From the NCBI GenBank assembly GCA_035578905.1, contig JAQJVL010002656.1, positions 1 through 64,000 on the forward strand: a stretch of 64,000 nt of DNA, read 5' to 3'. A program made the position numbers and the translations under genes. Below, piece by piece: positions 23,294 to 33,754 of the stretch. Positions within the stretch are counted from its first letter, which is position 1. Every line of letters starts with the position of its first letter. Below the pieces are notes generated by a model. It did no database searches, was not told the origin of the DNA, and saw nothing but the letters and a program-made list of their open reading frames with translations. Origin of the DNA: Stictocephala bisonia. Taxonomy: Eukaryota; Arthropoda; Insecta; Hemiptera; Membracidae.

Positions 23294-25738
23294 ATGAAGA
23301 GACAAACGAAAACAATAGATACATTTTTCAGAAAGTGTGCCAAGACTGATGAAAGTGATAAAGTTCCCGAAGTTCCGGTTACACCTCCAGTTGTTGTTAG
23401 TTCTACTCTTCCTGTAGAAGAAAACGCCATCTTACCTGACTCGTCTGTTGGAACCACAACGATACCAGTAAGCATAATATCTATAGATATAGGATCTGTT
23501 TCGGATGCTCTTTTTTCAAATGAAAAGGTTCTAGCTCCAGATCAAGCATACAAATTGAAACAAAGGACGATAAACTATCTTTTTGTTCCTGACGAGAAAT
23601 TCGTTTTTCCCACCACTGATTTTAAAAATAAAAAACTTAAGTTTCAGAAAAACTGGCTGAATAGATGGTCATGGCTTTCGTATTCAGCTGCTAAAGATGG
23701 AGCTTACTGTAAGTGGTGTGTGTCATTTGGCAAAGATTTTGTGGGTAAAGGGTCGAATCAAAAAGTAGGCTCTCTGATTACGGCACCTTTCAAAAAATGG
23801 AAAGATGCTGTTGACAAATTTACATATCACCAAAATACTGACTATCATAAGTTTTCTTGTGTGGCGGCAGAACACTTTTTAAAAATTTCCAAAGGAGAAA
23901 ACGATGATGTAGTGACAATGCTGGATACTAAGAGAAAAAAAGAGAAAGAACAAAATAGGGCTGCCCTAAAACCACTAATAGACACTATAGTATTTTGTGG
24001 TGAAAATGAAATACCTCTAAGAGGTCACAGGGACAGTGGTCCTGTGACCATGGAAAAACCTGTGGACAAGGAAGGTAAGTTTCGAGCTCTCCTTAGATTT
24101 AAGGCAAATACAGACAAAGATTTACAGAACCATCTTGTACAAAGTCATCGCAATGCATCCTACACAAGCCCGGAAATTCAAAACGAAATTATTAATATAT
24201 GTGGAGACCTGATCCAGAAACACATAGTTACATCGATAAATGAAGCAGAGTGTTTTTCAATTCTGGGCGATGAAACTTTGGACATTTCTGGCAAAGAGCA
24301 ATTTTCCTTTTGCGTCAGATATTTGTCCAACGACCTTCAGCCAGTTATGAGAGAGGATTTTTTGTGCTTCACTAGCTTAACCGATTTGTCAGCAGAAAAT
24401 ATTTCTAAGGTTATCTTAGATATTTGCAACAGTTTGGGACTAAATATGAACAAAATGATCGGCCAAGGTTATGATGGCTGTTCCACTTTTAGTGGACACA
24501 TTAGTGGTGTACACGAAAGAATTCAGGAGCTGTATCCTAAGGCTATTTATGTTCATTGCGCCGCTCATAGACTAAATCTGGTCCTGAATCAATCTATGAA
24601 CGTGCCCATCATAAGAAACTGCTTGGGTTTAGTTGGGGAAATAACGAATCTTTTTAGAAACAATGCTCTTGCCAATGATTTGCTAAAATATAAAATATCA
24701 AGTCTTCTACCTGAATCCAAGAAAACTCGTCTGACAGGTTTATGCCAAACAAGATTTATTGAACGACAAGTTGCAATTACTGACTTTGTTGAGCTTTTCC
24801 CTGCCATTGTAGAAAGTTTGGAGGAATTGTCTACAAGTGTTCGTACTGTATCCTCTTCGGCTTCCACTCTTCTTTCGTCGATAGAAAAGGGAGGATTTGT
24901 CGTGGGCCTGTATGTTTGTGAATTTGTGTTCAATAACACTCTGCCACTAGCTAGATATCTCCAAAAGACAGATATTGAGTTATCCTCAGCTGTGAAGTAT
25001 ACAGACGACATTGTCGATCTTCTAAATGACATACGTAATGGGAAAGAAAAGGAAAATGACCCCGAGGTTTACATTTTCAAAGAGTTCTCAGATCTTTTCG
25101 CAAAAGCTGAACAAACTATGCAAGAGGTTTTCAGTTCGAAAGTTGAAGTTCCTCGACAAGCAGCTAAACAAACTAAAAGAGGAAATGTACCTCACAGCAC
25201 TCCCGAAGAATATTATCGCAGAATAGTGTTTCTACCCTGTCTAGACGCTTTAATCCAAGGACTTCAAGACAGATTCTCCAAAAATAGACGTGTCCTAGAA
25301 GCTTTTGACATTTTGTCACCCAAAAATACTAACCCTGCCGAGGTAAAAAAGCTTAAATCCCTGGAAATCTATTACACAGAAAAGGCATCACAAAGTGCTG
25401 TTGAAAGTGAGTACATTTTATGGTGTCACAAATGGTGTAAAATCCCAAAAGCAGAGAGACCTCAAACCATCATGACAATTTTGGACGCTTGTGATATAAA
25501 CTTTTATGCTCACATCAATTACTTGCTGAAAGTGTTGGCTACGTTGCCTGTTTCGACTTGTGAAGTAGAAAGGTCCTTTTCAAGTCTTAAAAGAATAAAG
25601 ACCTACCTTCGAAACTCTATGGAGAATGAACGACTCAACGGTCTTGCTCTGATGTCAATACACTATCCAGTACCGTTCTCTACAGATCAAGTGCTCGATG
25701 AAATGGCCAAGAAACCGAATCGAAAACTTCTGTTATGA
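23294..25738 (+). CDS. hAT transposase, ZMYM1/DUF4371-like, intact 814 codons
   Basis: Start chosen at ATG 23294 (MKRQTKTIDTFFRKC), because the frame opens slightly upstream only from a TTG. Order: a short basic N-terminus; a TTF-type zinc-finger region with NWLNRWSWLSY near residue 115, YCKWC near 138 and an H/C pair near 185; the first catalytic Asp in LGDETLDIS near 325; GYDGCSTFSG near 391; HCAAHRLNLVL near 421; and the C-terminal dimerisation block with CEVERSFSSLKRIK near 755, whose Glu corresponds to the third catalytic acid of hAT enzymes. hAT transposases bind the terminal repeats, excise through hairpin intermediates and insert with 8-bp duplications. No frameshift or internal stop is present over 2.4 kb. 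The main alternative is a domesticated ZMYM1-like host gene, but the flanking ends and duplication argue for a transposon. Confidence 0.95.
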   Translation: MKRQTKTIDTFFRKCAKTDESDKVPEVPVTPPVVVSSTLPVEENAILPDSSVGTTTIPVSIISIDIGSVSDALFSNEKVLAPDQAYKLKQRTINYLFVPDEKFVFPTTDFKNKKLKFQKNWLNRWSWLSYSAAKDGAYCKWCVSFGKDFVGKGSNQKVGSLITAPFKKWKDAVDKFTYHQNTDYHKFSCVAAEHFLKISKGENDDVVTMLDTKRKKEKEQNRAALKPLIDTIVFCGENEIPLRGHRDSGPVTMEKPVDKEGKFRALLRFKANTDKDLQNHLVQSHRNASYTSPEIQNEIINICGDLIQKHIVTSINEAECFSILGDETLDISGKEQFSFCVRYLSNDLQPVMREDFLCFTSLTDLSAENISKVILDICNSLGLNMNKMIGQGYDGCSTFSGHISGVHERIQELYPKAIYVHCAAHRLNLVLNQSMNVPIIRNCLGLVGEITNLFRNNALANDLLKYKISSLLPESKKTRLTGLCQTRFIERQVAITDFVELFPAIVESLEELSTSVRTVSSSASTLLSSIEKGGFVVGLYVCEFVFNNTLPLARYLQKTDIELSSAVKYTDDIVDLLNDIRNGKEKENDPEVYIFKEFSDLFAKAEQTMQEVFSSKVEVPRQAAKQTKRGNVPHSTPEEYYRRIVFLPCLDALIQGLQDRFSKNRRVLEAFDILSPKNTNPAEVKKLKSLEIYYTEKASQSAVESEYILWCHKWCKIPKAERPQTIMTILDACDINFYAHINYLLKVLATLPVSTCEVERSFSSLKRIKTYLRNSMENERLNGLALMSIHYPVPFSTDQVLDEMAKKPNRKLLL

Positions 25739-25964
25739 GAAATTTTGAAAATCAAGTGTTGAGTTTTCAAGAACTTTTTGTTGTAATGTCAAATTAAACT
25801 TACATGTTAAAATACATCTGATTTATTTTAGATGTAGCTAGATTTATTATCTGGATGTAGCTATGAAGCCAGCGGTTTTCAGAGCAGCCTGCTTGAGGCT
25901 GGTCGAGTGACCTCACATTGATCACTTTTTTTTTTTACTAACGTGTTATTTTATTTATTTATTT

Positions 25965-25990
<26 letters not shown>
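25965..25990. repeat. (TA)n microsatellite
   Basis: An uninterrupted TA run in the 3' non-coding part of the hAT. Confidence 0.95.
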
Positions 25991-25997
<7 letters not shown>

Positions 25998-26599
25998 TTT
26001 GTACCTATATATTTTGTACCTATAAGTTTGTTTTTTTATTATGTTTGAGTGTATTGTCTTTCTTCTTCTTGACTCGTCTGTGTCATTTGCTTTTGGAAAA
26101 TCATAAGTTATTGTACGACGTATATATGCCTTTACATTATACAATAACTCTCCGTCTTAAATTAATCAATTAGAATATCCATTGATTCATTTTTATTAAT
26201 TGCGGACATTGGTGAAATAATTTTATTTAATGTTTTGCGACCCTTGTAATTGGACTATTTAGTCTGTTAGGGGAGCAGTTGTAGGTCCCAGTATAAATTG
26301 TTTCTGAATTGTAATAACCTTCGTACATGTTTGTTTTAGTTTTGCATTCAGCTCTTTTTATGTCCAATAGATTTTGTTTTAGTATTTTATTTAAATTATG
26401 TTTAGTAAATAAAATTTAGTAGTTGATTGGAACTTGTATTAATTTAAGGTTAAATAAAATGTACGCTGTAGTATGAATTAATGTATGTTTAATGTGTTTC
26501 ATTTCTATGTATGAAGGTTTACATTGTAATGAATTGTATGGACCTGCAATAAACATATTATTATTATTATTATTATTTTTACTGATTTGCTTTCTTTAT

Positions 26600-27195
26600 T
26601 ATATAGGCCAGCTAAGAAGTACTGTCAATTTAAATGTTCATTTTCATTAACCAATTTTTTATTTGTACAGTATTAGATCTTATGTATTTTGGAGTTGATT
26701 TCATTATATAGGCCTACTAAATCCCTATTGCTATTTAAATGTCCCCTTTTGTAATTAATTTCTCATACCCTTAAACTTAAAATCATTTAGTTGCTTGTTA
26801 AGCACCCATAATTGATTTAATTTTTATAAATGTTTGTTTCTGGATATTATAGTTTTAGTTTTAACTGTTTTAAGTTATATAATAATATGTACTTATATAG
26901 GCTGATCATTATATTAAGTGCTATTGTATTCTATTGTTTTGTCTAAGATATTATGTCTATTCATTTTCTATTTGTATTAAGTAGTATTTACTTAACTTTT
27001 AACTTTATTTAATTTACTATAGCCTACTGGCCAGCTAAGATGTATTGCCTTTGAATGTTTATTCAGTTTCTTTATTCTTACTAACCAATTTGAATTTATT
27101 ATTTGTTCAGTATTTAAAGTTGATTTCATTATATAGGCCTACTAAATGCCTATTGTCATTTAAATGTCCCCTTTTGTAATTGATTTCACTAATTA
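26600..27195. repeat. Imperfect internal duplication in the hAT 3' region
   Basis: 26606-26765 and 27029-27190 share GCCAGCTAAGA, TTGATTTCATTATATAGG and TTTAAATGTCCCCTTTTGTA in the same order about 425 bp apart. Confidence 0.75.
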
Positions 27196-27294
27196 AATTT
27201 TGCTATTATAGTAACAGTTATTATTAAAAGTGCTTAATATTTATTGAATTGAAATGTAGTATTATGATTTCATCCTCAATAGTACTTATTATTA

Positions 27295-27382
27295 AGGAAT
27301 CGGAATCGAGTACAGAATCGAGTCCCAAATTTTGGAATCGGGATCGGAATCAAGAAATTTTGGAATCGGCCCATCACTAGTT
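27295..27382. repeat. Solo end of another hAT-like element (GGAATCGG repeats)
   Basis: Degenerate GGAATCGG words run into GGCCCATCACTAG, which read in reverse (CTAGTGATGGGCC) looks like a hAT terminus. Only one end is seen, so it may be a relic captured by the larger hAT. Confidence 0.35.
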
Positions 27383-27870
27383 AATATAATAATACAGTTA
27401 TCTTCCAATACAGTTTAATATTCTAACGGCCTAAGTCATTATTATCCTTTTATAATTATCTTGTATTATTTATTATATTTTAAGTTCAACAAGTGTTTTA
27501 ACTTATTTGTGTAATCAATGAAGAAAAAGAAATTAAAATTGAAAACCCAAACTATTAAATTAAATACATATACAACAGACAGTAACTTTTAAATAAGACA
27601 ATTTTTATTGCAAATTTTCTGAGTTTCAAATTTTCTATATGCATAAGGGGAAAACTAAAAAATACATAATCTTTTACTTTCACTATTTACAAAGATATTT
27701 GTGACACTGAAGGCTGAAAAGTGGTCTAAAATAGCGTTAAGCGCAATAAAAATCGTAAAATTTCCGGGGGAGGACCCCCGGACCCCCCTTTCTTCTGGGG
27801 GGTATTCCATACCCCCCAGACCCCCCGGTGTCCAGGCCCCCCCCGAAATCGAGTCCTGGCTACGCCACTG

Positions 27871-27878
27871 CTTGTGGA
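27871..27878. other. 8-bp target-site duplication CTTGTGGA, right
   Basis: It matches 22687-22694 exactly. Confidence 0.97.
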
Positions 27879-30575
27879 ACATTGGTTTTCTTCATAGGTT
27901 GTTGCTTATTTTAGCAAAAGCTTAAAAACAGTCACTCACTTTTATAAAACTGGATGCGGTCCAAGTGTAAAGTTTTACACTAGTTCGAACTTGTTTTTGT
28001 TTTAAATTTAAAGTATTGAAAAACCAGAGTTACTTTCTGATAATGGCTGGTTCACAAAACTAAGAGTCTTGTAGATTAAAAAGATTGTAATGAATGTACA
28101 ATCAAACACCAACTACGTCTGTTTTACACCCGTGGGTTTTGAAAGTCAAATAAAGATAGATGACACAAAGGTTGACTCATGTGTCCACAATGGCTGCACT
28201 ATCAAGTTGTTGGTCTTGAAGGACTAGTGTGCCTGGATGCAGACAGTTGACATGGCCATGCCAATGGGTTGACTCATCACTCGGCGTGTCTCTGGACCGG
28301 CGGCTCCGCAACACCATGTCTCTCGGGGATAGGTCGGTCCTCCGGACACCCATCGGTGGCACAACACTGCTATTTGTGTCCATACATGTCCACTTTTTCC
28401 CAAATGTCCCTTATTGTTACTGGTTTTACTGCAATATCATTATACCTGATGGTTGTTTCACTATTGTTCCTAGTGTCCACACAGTATCAATTATTTTCAT
28501 GGCAATGTCATTCTACCTGAACCTATTATTTTAATTACTTTTCTATTATAAAATATATACAACACAATCTAATTACTGACTGCTAATTATTACAATGTTT
28601 TCAATTCCATAAGCAACTAAATTGATTGAAAAATTATTTATAAAACATTTTAAACAAACTCATATTTAATCATCTTTTATCTTTCCTGACTTGCATCATT
28701 GACAAGTGAAAAAGTCATAATAAATTATCATCAAACATTGCAGTTACACTTTATTCATTAATTTGTGATTCTTATCACTGCTCTTAGTATCACTTGCCGT
28801 AATAAAATTTGCCATCAAAAATTACATTACATTATTACAACATTTCATTCTCATTTGACAATGTTATATTTTAAATTACTAATCTAAGGGTGTCTATAAC
28901 ATGACATTGGTAAATGGGGTTTGCCATGCTACAGATCACTGTAAGCTTTTAGTTTTTAGACGCTATCGTCAAGGTTAACCAACACCTGAAACTGTAATAC
29001 TGTGCCATTGTGTGGTTAACAGAGTACTTGGCGTTGAATAATTTAGAATTTGGAAAGTGACTAGTTGTAATTATGGTCGAATTGTACTGCTATTAATCAC
29101 TGGCTGTTCTCCCTTCATGAAATTCTTTAAATGATTGAAAATCATTTAAGTTTATCAAAATACATACAGTATTGTATTGACAGTACATTATTAAGTCATA
29201 ATAACATCATCATATACAAATTATAATAATACAACATTATAAAGAATCTCCTTTCATTATTTTATTCAAACACATCTTTGAATCATGTCATATAGGTTTC
29301 ACAAGACTACACCTATTGTGTATCTTTAATTCATGTTCATTGTCAGCATGAACAAGTCATCATATAAGGTATTATAAGATATCTTATCTATTTCATTTTA
29401 AATCAATCATTATATTCAACATTGGAATCATTCATCTGATTATTTTCAATATGAACACAAACAAGTTATTACAACAAAATACTTCTCAAAAATCTCCTTC
29501 AATTATATTTGTTAAACACAATCTTGAATCATTATTGTTATATTCATTAAGTCATATCAATGTGAGTACAAACAAATTACAATAACACAGTATTGTAAAG
29601 AAATTCTCCTTTCATTATTTCAACAGAGTATACACAATGTGTGTATTTGGATTATATTCAATGTCAACATACAAGAGTTACAAAAGCAAAGTATTACATT
29701 ATACCTTATTTACTTCATCATGATTTAATATTCTTGAGTCATATCATATTATTATTTAAATCATTTTTTAGCATGAACATTGACAGGTCATTAGAACATT
29801 GTTTAGCATTAACTAGTTATTATACAAAGTTTTACCAGATAGGCCTATCTCACCTATTTCATTTTATGTGAACCTAGTCATTGCATTATTATTTGGTTCA
29901 TATTTTATTTATGTATACATGGGTTATGTCAACAATATATTTTAGTAAATCTCCATACTTCTTTCTAGTTTTACTCATTTATCAGGTTATTATTTTAAAA
30001 TATTCAATGTAAACATTCATGTATTATGAAACAAGCTACTATAAAACATCTCCTCAAACCATCTTATTCTCACCTAAAAATCATTTTATTATTAGTGTTA
30101 TATTCATTTAACACATATTATCATCAAAGTTTCATTTAAATCATTTAATATTTTTCATATTCAATAACAACTCTCTGGTTATTATTATTTTTCACAAACT
30201 TTTAATTAGGCCTACCATATATTTATTATTGTGACATTTGTAGGTACTTTTCTTTTAACAGTCATTTTTACCATTAAAGATATTTATTCATCATCTTAGT
30301 TTAATATGAATGTCATATTATTTCAGTGTTATATTTAAATCTCCTATTCAATCACAAATTCACTTTACTGTTAATATTTCTTCAATTAGGCCTATTATTT
30401 GTTTATTATTAAATGACCTATTTAAATATTTTTTCATCTAACAATCATCTCTACACTTTCTTTATTTGTTTTTATATAACCCCCCTATCATTATTAAAGT
30501 TAGGTCTGCTTTGTTTCAATTATTATTTATTTATTATTTCTAAGTAATTTTTTAGTGAACAGCTAACTTTATAGT
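27879..30575. other. Remaining interior of the LTR element
   Basis: Mostly AT-rich and G-poor without ORFs. The exception is a GC-rich island at 28170-28390 with a 68-codon minus-strand frame that I do not recognise. No pol-type motif was found. Confidence 0.6.
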
Positions 30576-31986
30576 TTAGTTTGCAATGTCTATGAGATTA
30601 TCCAAGAACACTGGTTTAACTTTTTTCTTTTTATACTTAAAGTTTGAGAAGCATGAGATATTATAGTATCTCATCACATAGTTTACAAAGTCTTCCATGT
30701 CTACATCAAAGTTTTCACCCCCATCATATTATTTTCAACTTCCTTTTGTTTGTTTAGGCCCCAATATTTATTTATAATCTCTATCTCAAACTTGAAGAAC
30801 TCATTCAATTCTTCTAACCTATTACTGATTGTTTTTAGTTTTTTATTTTCTTGACATTTGAAGTCATCTACTACATTTTCAAAATTAAAGTTACCAAATG
30901 CTAGGGTTTTGTTTATTTGTTCTATTTTGTTATCTAACACTGTGTTTAGATGCCCTATCTGGTTTTCCATTTCATCATTTATTTTAGGCCTACTGATTTG
31001 GTTACTTAGTTCATAGCCTATCTCATTTAGTGTTGCATTTGCTTTTGAGTGTTCATTTAGTTCATACTCAACAAAGTCTACATTTACTCTTTTAGTTTCA
31101 TTGACAAAGTTGTCTTTACTACTCCCTATCCTATCATCAACTTCTTTCATGTGCTCATTAGCTTTCATATTAGATTCATTGTCCAGACCTACTACCTCAT
31201 TATTTACTTCTTTTACCTCAAAACTTTTTTCATCTAACCTTGCATTTATTTCATCAAGTTTAGAGTTTATTTTATTGGTTATATTTACCAGCAAATCTAA
31301 CCTCACATTAGTTTCCTCCTCATTTAAGTTCATCTTATTATTATTCATCTCTTTCATCTTACTACCTGTTCCTCCTAGCTTAACATTAATCTGCTCCAGC
31401 TTGGTATTTATGTCATTATTTACTCCTAACAGCAACTCTATCTTATTGGACAATAGGCTGTTCTCAACTCTGTTTACTTTGATAGGTTCTTGCCTATCTT
31501 TGTTCTCTACTTCATTCACAACACTAACCTCCTTTATTTCACTAACTTTATTAACATCTACTGTTACTTCTTTTGTCTGTTGATCTAGCTTGCTTTCAAA
31601 CTGATTTACATCTCTCCTAAACTCATCTTTTATTTCATTAAGTTTAGTTTCTAGGTTAATATCTATTTCATTAATTTTAACCTCAGTTTGGTCTAATCTG
31701 TTGCTAATTTCATCAAATTTAGCATCTAACTTAGCCTCTACTGCATCTAGTCTCTTATTATTTTTGTCATTTATTTCATTAAACTTGCTTTCAAATTTAT
31801 CTTGTTTAGCATTTATTTTTATTAACATGTCCATAATGCTAGACAAAGTATCTTCCCTGTCTATTCCTAGATCATGGTTTTCAGTTTTTTATTTTTATTC
31901 AAATTTGACTCCCTAATGACGCTTAGAGAGGTATCAGAGTCCTCGGAGTCAAGCTCCGAGTTTTGGACTACTTCTACATCAGCCAT
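30576..31986 (-). pseudogene. Gag-like coiled-coil ORF of the LTR element, two frameshifts
   Basis: It starts at the minus-strand ATG complementary to 31984-31986 (MADVEVVQNSELDSEDSD, an acidic N-terminus). It shifts frame in the A-rich stretch near 31,890, runs as a 381-codon open frame to about 30,715, shifts again near 30,720 at a G run, and ends at TAA 30576-30578. The main part is heptad-like and rich in K, E, N and D (for example KFNEINDKNNKRLDAVEAKL), predicting a long coiled coil. No zinc knuckle or capsid homology is recognisable. Position directly after the primer site makes gag the likeliest identity. The downstream pol genes are absent. The frameshifts could also be sequencing errors in homopolymers. 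Confidence 0.6.
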
Positions 31987-32287
31987 GATTTTTTAGTAAA
32001 ATTTAATGATTGAAAAATATGTCCTATGAATCTTTTTGTTTTGTTAATTAAATTTTTATGAAATTAAAATATATTTTCCTAGGCTTCTTTTATCTTATAT
32101 TTTAAATATATTCAGCTATATTTAATTCACTACTATGATATACAGCCTATCACAATTTTTTTTTTTTTTTATATAATCAACTTGACATGAAATTTCACAT
32201 AAGCTGTGATTTTTTAATAAATTATTAACCAATTATTTTCATGTATTTTTTAAATAATATCAAAACTTAAAATTTGCATCATACAGC
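31987..32287 (-). other. 5' leader of the LTR element
   Basis: AT-rich, between the gag-like start and the primer site. It contains a 10+ T run at 32158. The stretch at 32271-32291 is complementary to a site in the adjacent LTR. Confidence 0.5.
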
Positions 32288-32306
32288 TTCACGTTGTTGG
32301 GGGCCA
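32288..32306 (-). promoter_or_regulatory. Primer binding site of the LTR element
   Basis: On the minus strand, TGGCCCCCAACAACGTG starts 3 nt after the LTR end (...TGTTACA, GAA, TGG). TGG immediately inside the 5' LTR is the complement of a tRNA CCA end. The tRNA was not identified. Confidence 0.75.
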
Positions 32307-32309
32307 TTC

Positions 32310-33750
32310 TGTAACATTGTGCCTTTTTAACTTATTAAATCTGTAATAATAAAGCCTCACGTTGTCGCGTCAATCTGTAACGTTAACTTTCGTTACATTA
32401 TTTACATTATTTATTTTAATTTAATCCATTGATTAAATTAAAATAATGATATTCAATAAATCAAAATTCTTTAATTTATTTCTTTTTTGTTTCAAAGCAT
32501 TTATTAAAAATTTGTGACTTGCTACCTTGATGAGGTTATTGCATCACATGGATTTATTTTTCTTTTATTATTTAAAGATAAAAGTGACTAAATTTTGATT
32601 TATTTTAATTTAATTTAATTTAGAGCATGATTCTCTTTTTTATAATCTCAGGGTCGCGATATATGGTAAATCGGTGAAAGCTGTATGATGCAATAAAACA
32701 AACTAAGTTCTTTTATAACATTATTCTTTATTACATTCTTTAATTGAATATTTTCAATAAAAACTGAGTTTACTCAAAATCTTTACAAAAGATCTTATAT
32801 TATATTTTTAAAATCAAATCATGATTCTATCTAGTGAAGATAAATTTGCAATTACAATCTTAATGATAAATCTTAATTTAAACTTATCTGTTCAGCGTTC
32901 GTTATAGATGATTTCACAACATTTTCACGAGCACGTATTTTAATTTAGACTGATTACATGTTGAATTCACACGCACAATGTTAGTGTAACAATAACCACT
33001 TTGCCCTTTGTCTTTAAACCATCGTTAAAACTTTGAAACCGGTTATTATACCACGAGGTGTATACAGGTCACTCGTTCGGTAGGTCATGTTAAGTTAAGC
33101 GTCAGAGATGGACTGGGGTGAGGCACGTATTATTACCGTTGGGCTTGACTTCTCCCCTCTTTCTTACTTCCGGTGCGAATGTTGTCTGGTTTGGAGAGTT
33201 TTTTACTATTTCCTTCAGCACTACTCGGTTTCAGTCTGTCTGGTGCTGACATCTGTGGATATATTTCAAACTGCCTTTCTCGTTTTGATTGGTTGTTTTC
33301 AAAACTCGTGCTCTGATTCGTCATAACTCAAACGCAGTATGTTCGTATTTTCAAATGTGTCTCGACGTGGGGGTAATTTGGCGGGAGTTGCCGGTTCAGG
33401 TTCCGTACGTACACTAATTTCCTTTTATTTGGTGTTCGGTTTCGTTTTTCAAGCGCAACCGAGAATGTTATTGTTGTCTGATGCCAACCACGCCTGTCGC
33501 CACATGTTTTGACAATTCTTAGAATGAGCTCACCCATCCTGTTTTGAACAAAGGGTTTGGTTTACTGTGATTTATTGTTGGAGCCTCGTCTGTCCCTTAT
33601 TTATCTAGCGTATTTTATTCACGACAATTCTTTAATATAATTCGAACCTTCTTCACTTATTCCGATTAAATATATCCCTTCCTTTTACTTATTAATTCAT
33701 TCTCTATTTAATTTAATTAATTTATCTACCAATTTGGTGGACCTGTTACA
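32310..33750 (-). repeat. 5' LTR (right copy)
   Basis: It starts TGTAACATTGTG and ends ACCTGTTACA on the + strand. The inner 1,400 bp match the left LTR. As 5' LTR it should carry the element promoter; no TATA box is asserted. Confidence 0.85.
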
Positions 33751-33754
33751 ATGG
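33751..33754. other. Target-site duplication ATGG, right
   Basis: It equals 18691-18694. Joining the flanks with one ATGG restores the LINE A frame (minus strand ...YNKAIFDAKIAAND...). Confidence 0.8.

Larger units (their letters stand above)
22695..27870 (+). mobile_element. Complete hAT DNA transposon (ZMYM1/DUF4371-type), 5,176 bp
   Basis: It begins CAGTGGCGTAGCCA and ends with the exact reverse complement, TGGCTACGCCACTG, flanked by a perfect 8-bp duplication. G/C-rich subterminal blocks (GGGGGTCCGGACCCCCCCC on the left and related runs at 27765-27845 on the right) are partly inverted copies. The right end has an extra ~80 bp containing a small palindrome. A GC-richer segment with CpGs (22975-23240) precedes the transposase start and could be its promoter. 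The single long ORF is intact. Terminal repeats, target duplication and open transposase together make this a candidate active or recently active element. Confidence 0.95.
18695..33750 (-). mobile_element. Gag-only LTR retrotransposon (LARD-like), minus strand, interrupted by a hAT
   Basis: Two direct LTRs (18695-20173 and 32310-33750) share a 1,400-bp block in which I noticed only about three substitutions, so the insertion is fairly young. Minus-strand order is 5' LTR (right), primer site just inside, gag-like ORF 31986-30576, AT-rich filler, polypurine tract, 3' LTR (left). ATGG is duplicated at both edges. No protease, reverse transcriptase or integrase is visible in the ~4.7 kb of AT-rich interior outside the hAT. 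The element therefore probably depends on a partner's enzymes. Removing the nested hAT leaves about 9.9 kb. A 4-bp duplication and TG...CA ends fit Gypsy or a related group. Family identity is unknown. Confidence 0.8.

Noticed and set aside
24022..24052. GGTCACAGG/CCTGTGACC hairpin inside the transposase gene
   Set aside because: It is only a 9-bp arm within well-conserved coding sequence; probably coincidental.
24589..25032. 147-codon minus-strand ORF
   Set aside because: It is the antisense shadow of the hAT transposase.
31101..31583. 160-codon plus-strand ORF
   Set aside because: It is the antisense shadow of the gag-like coiled-coil frame.
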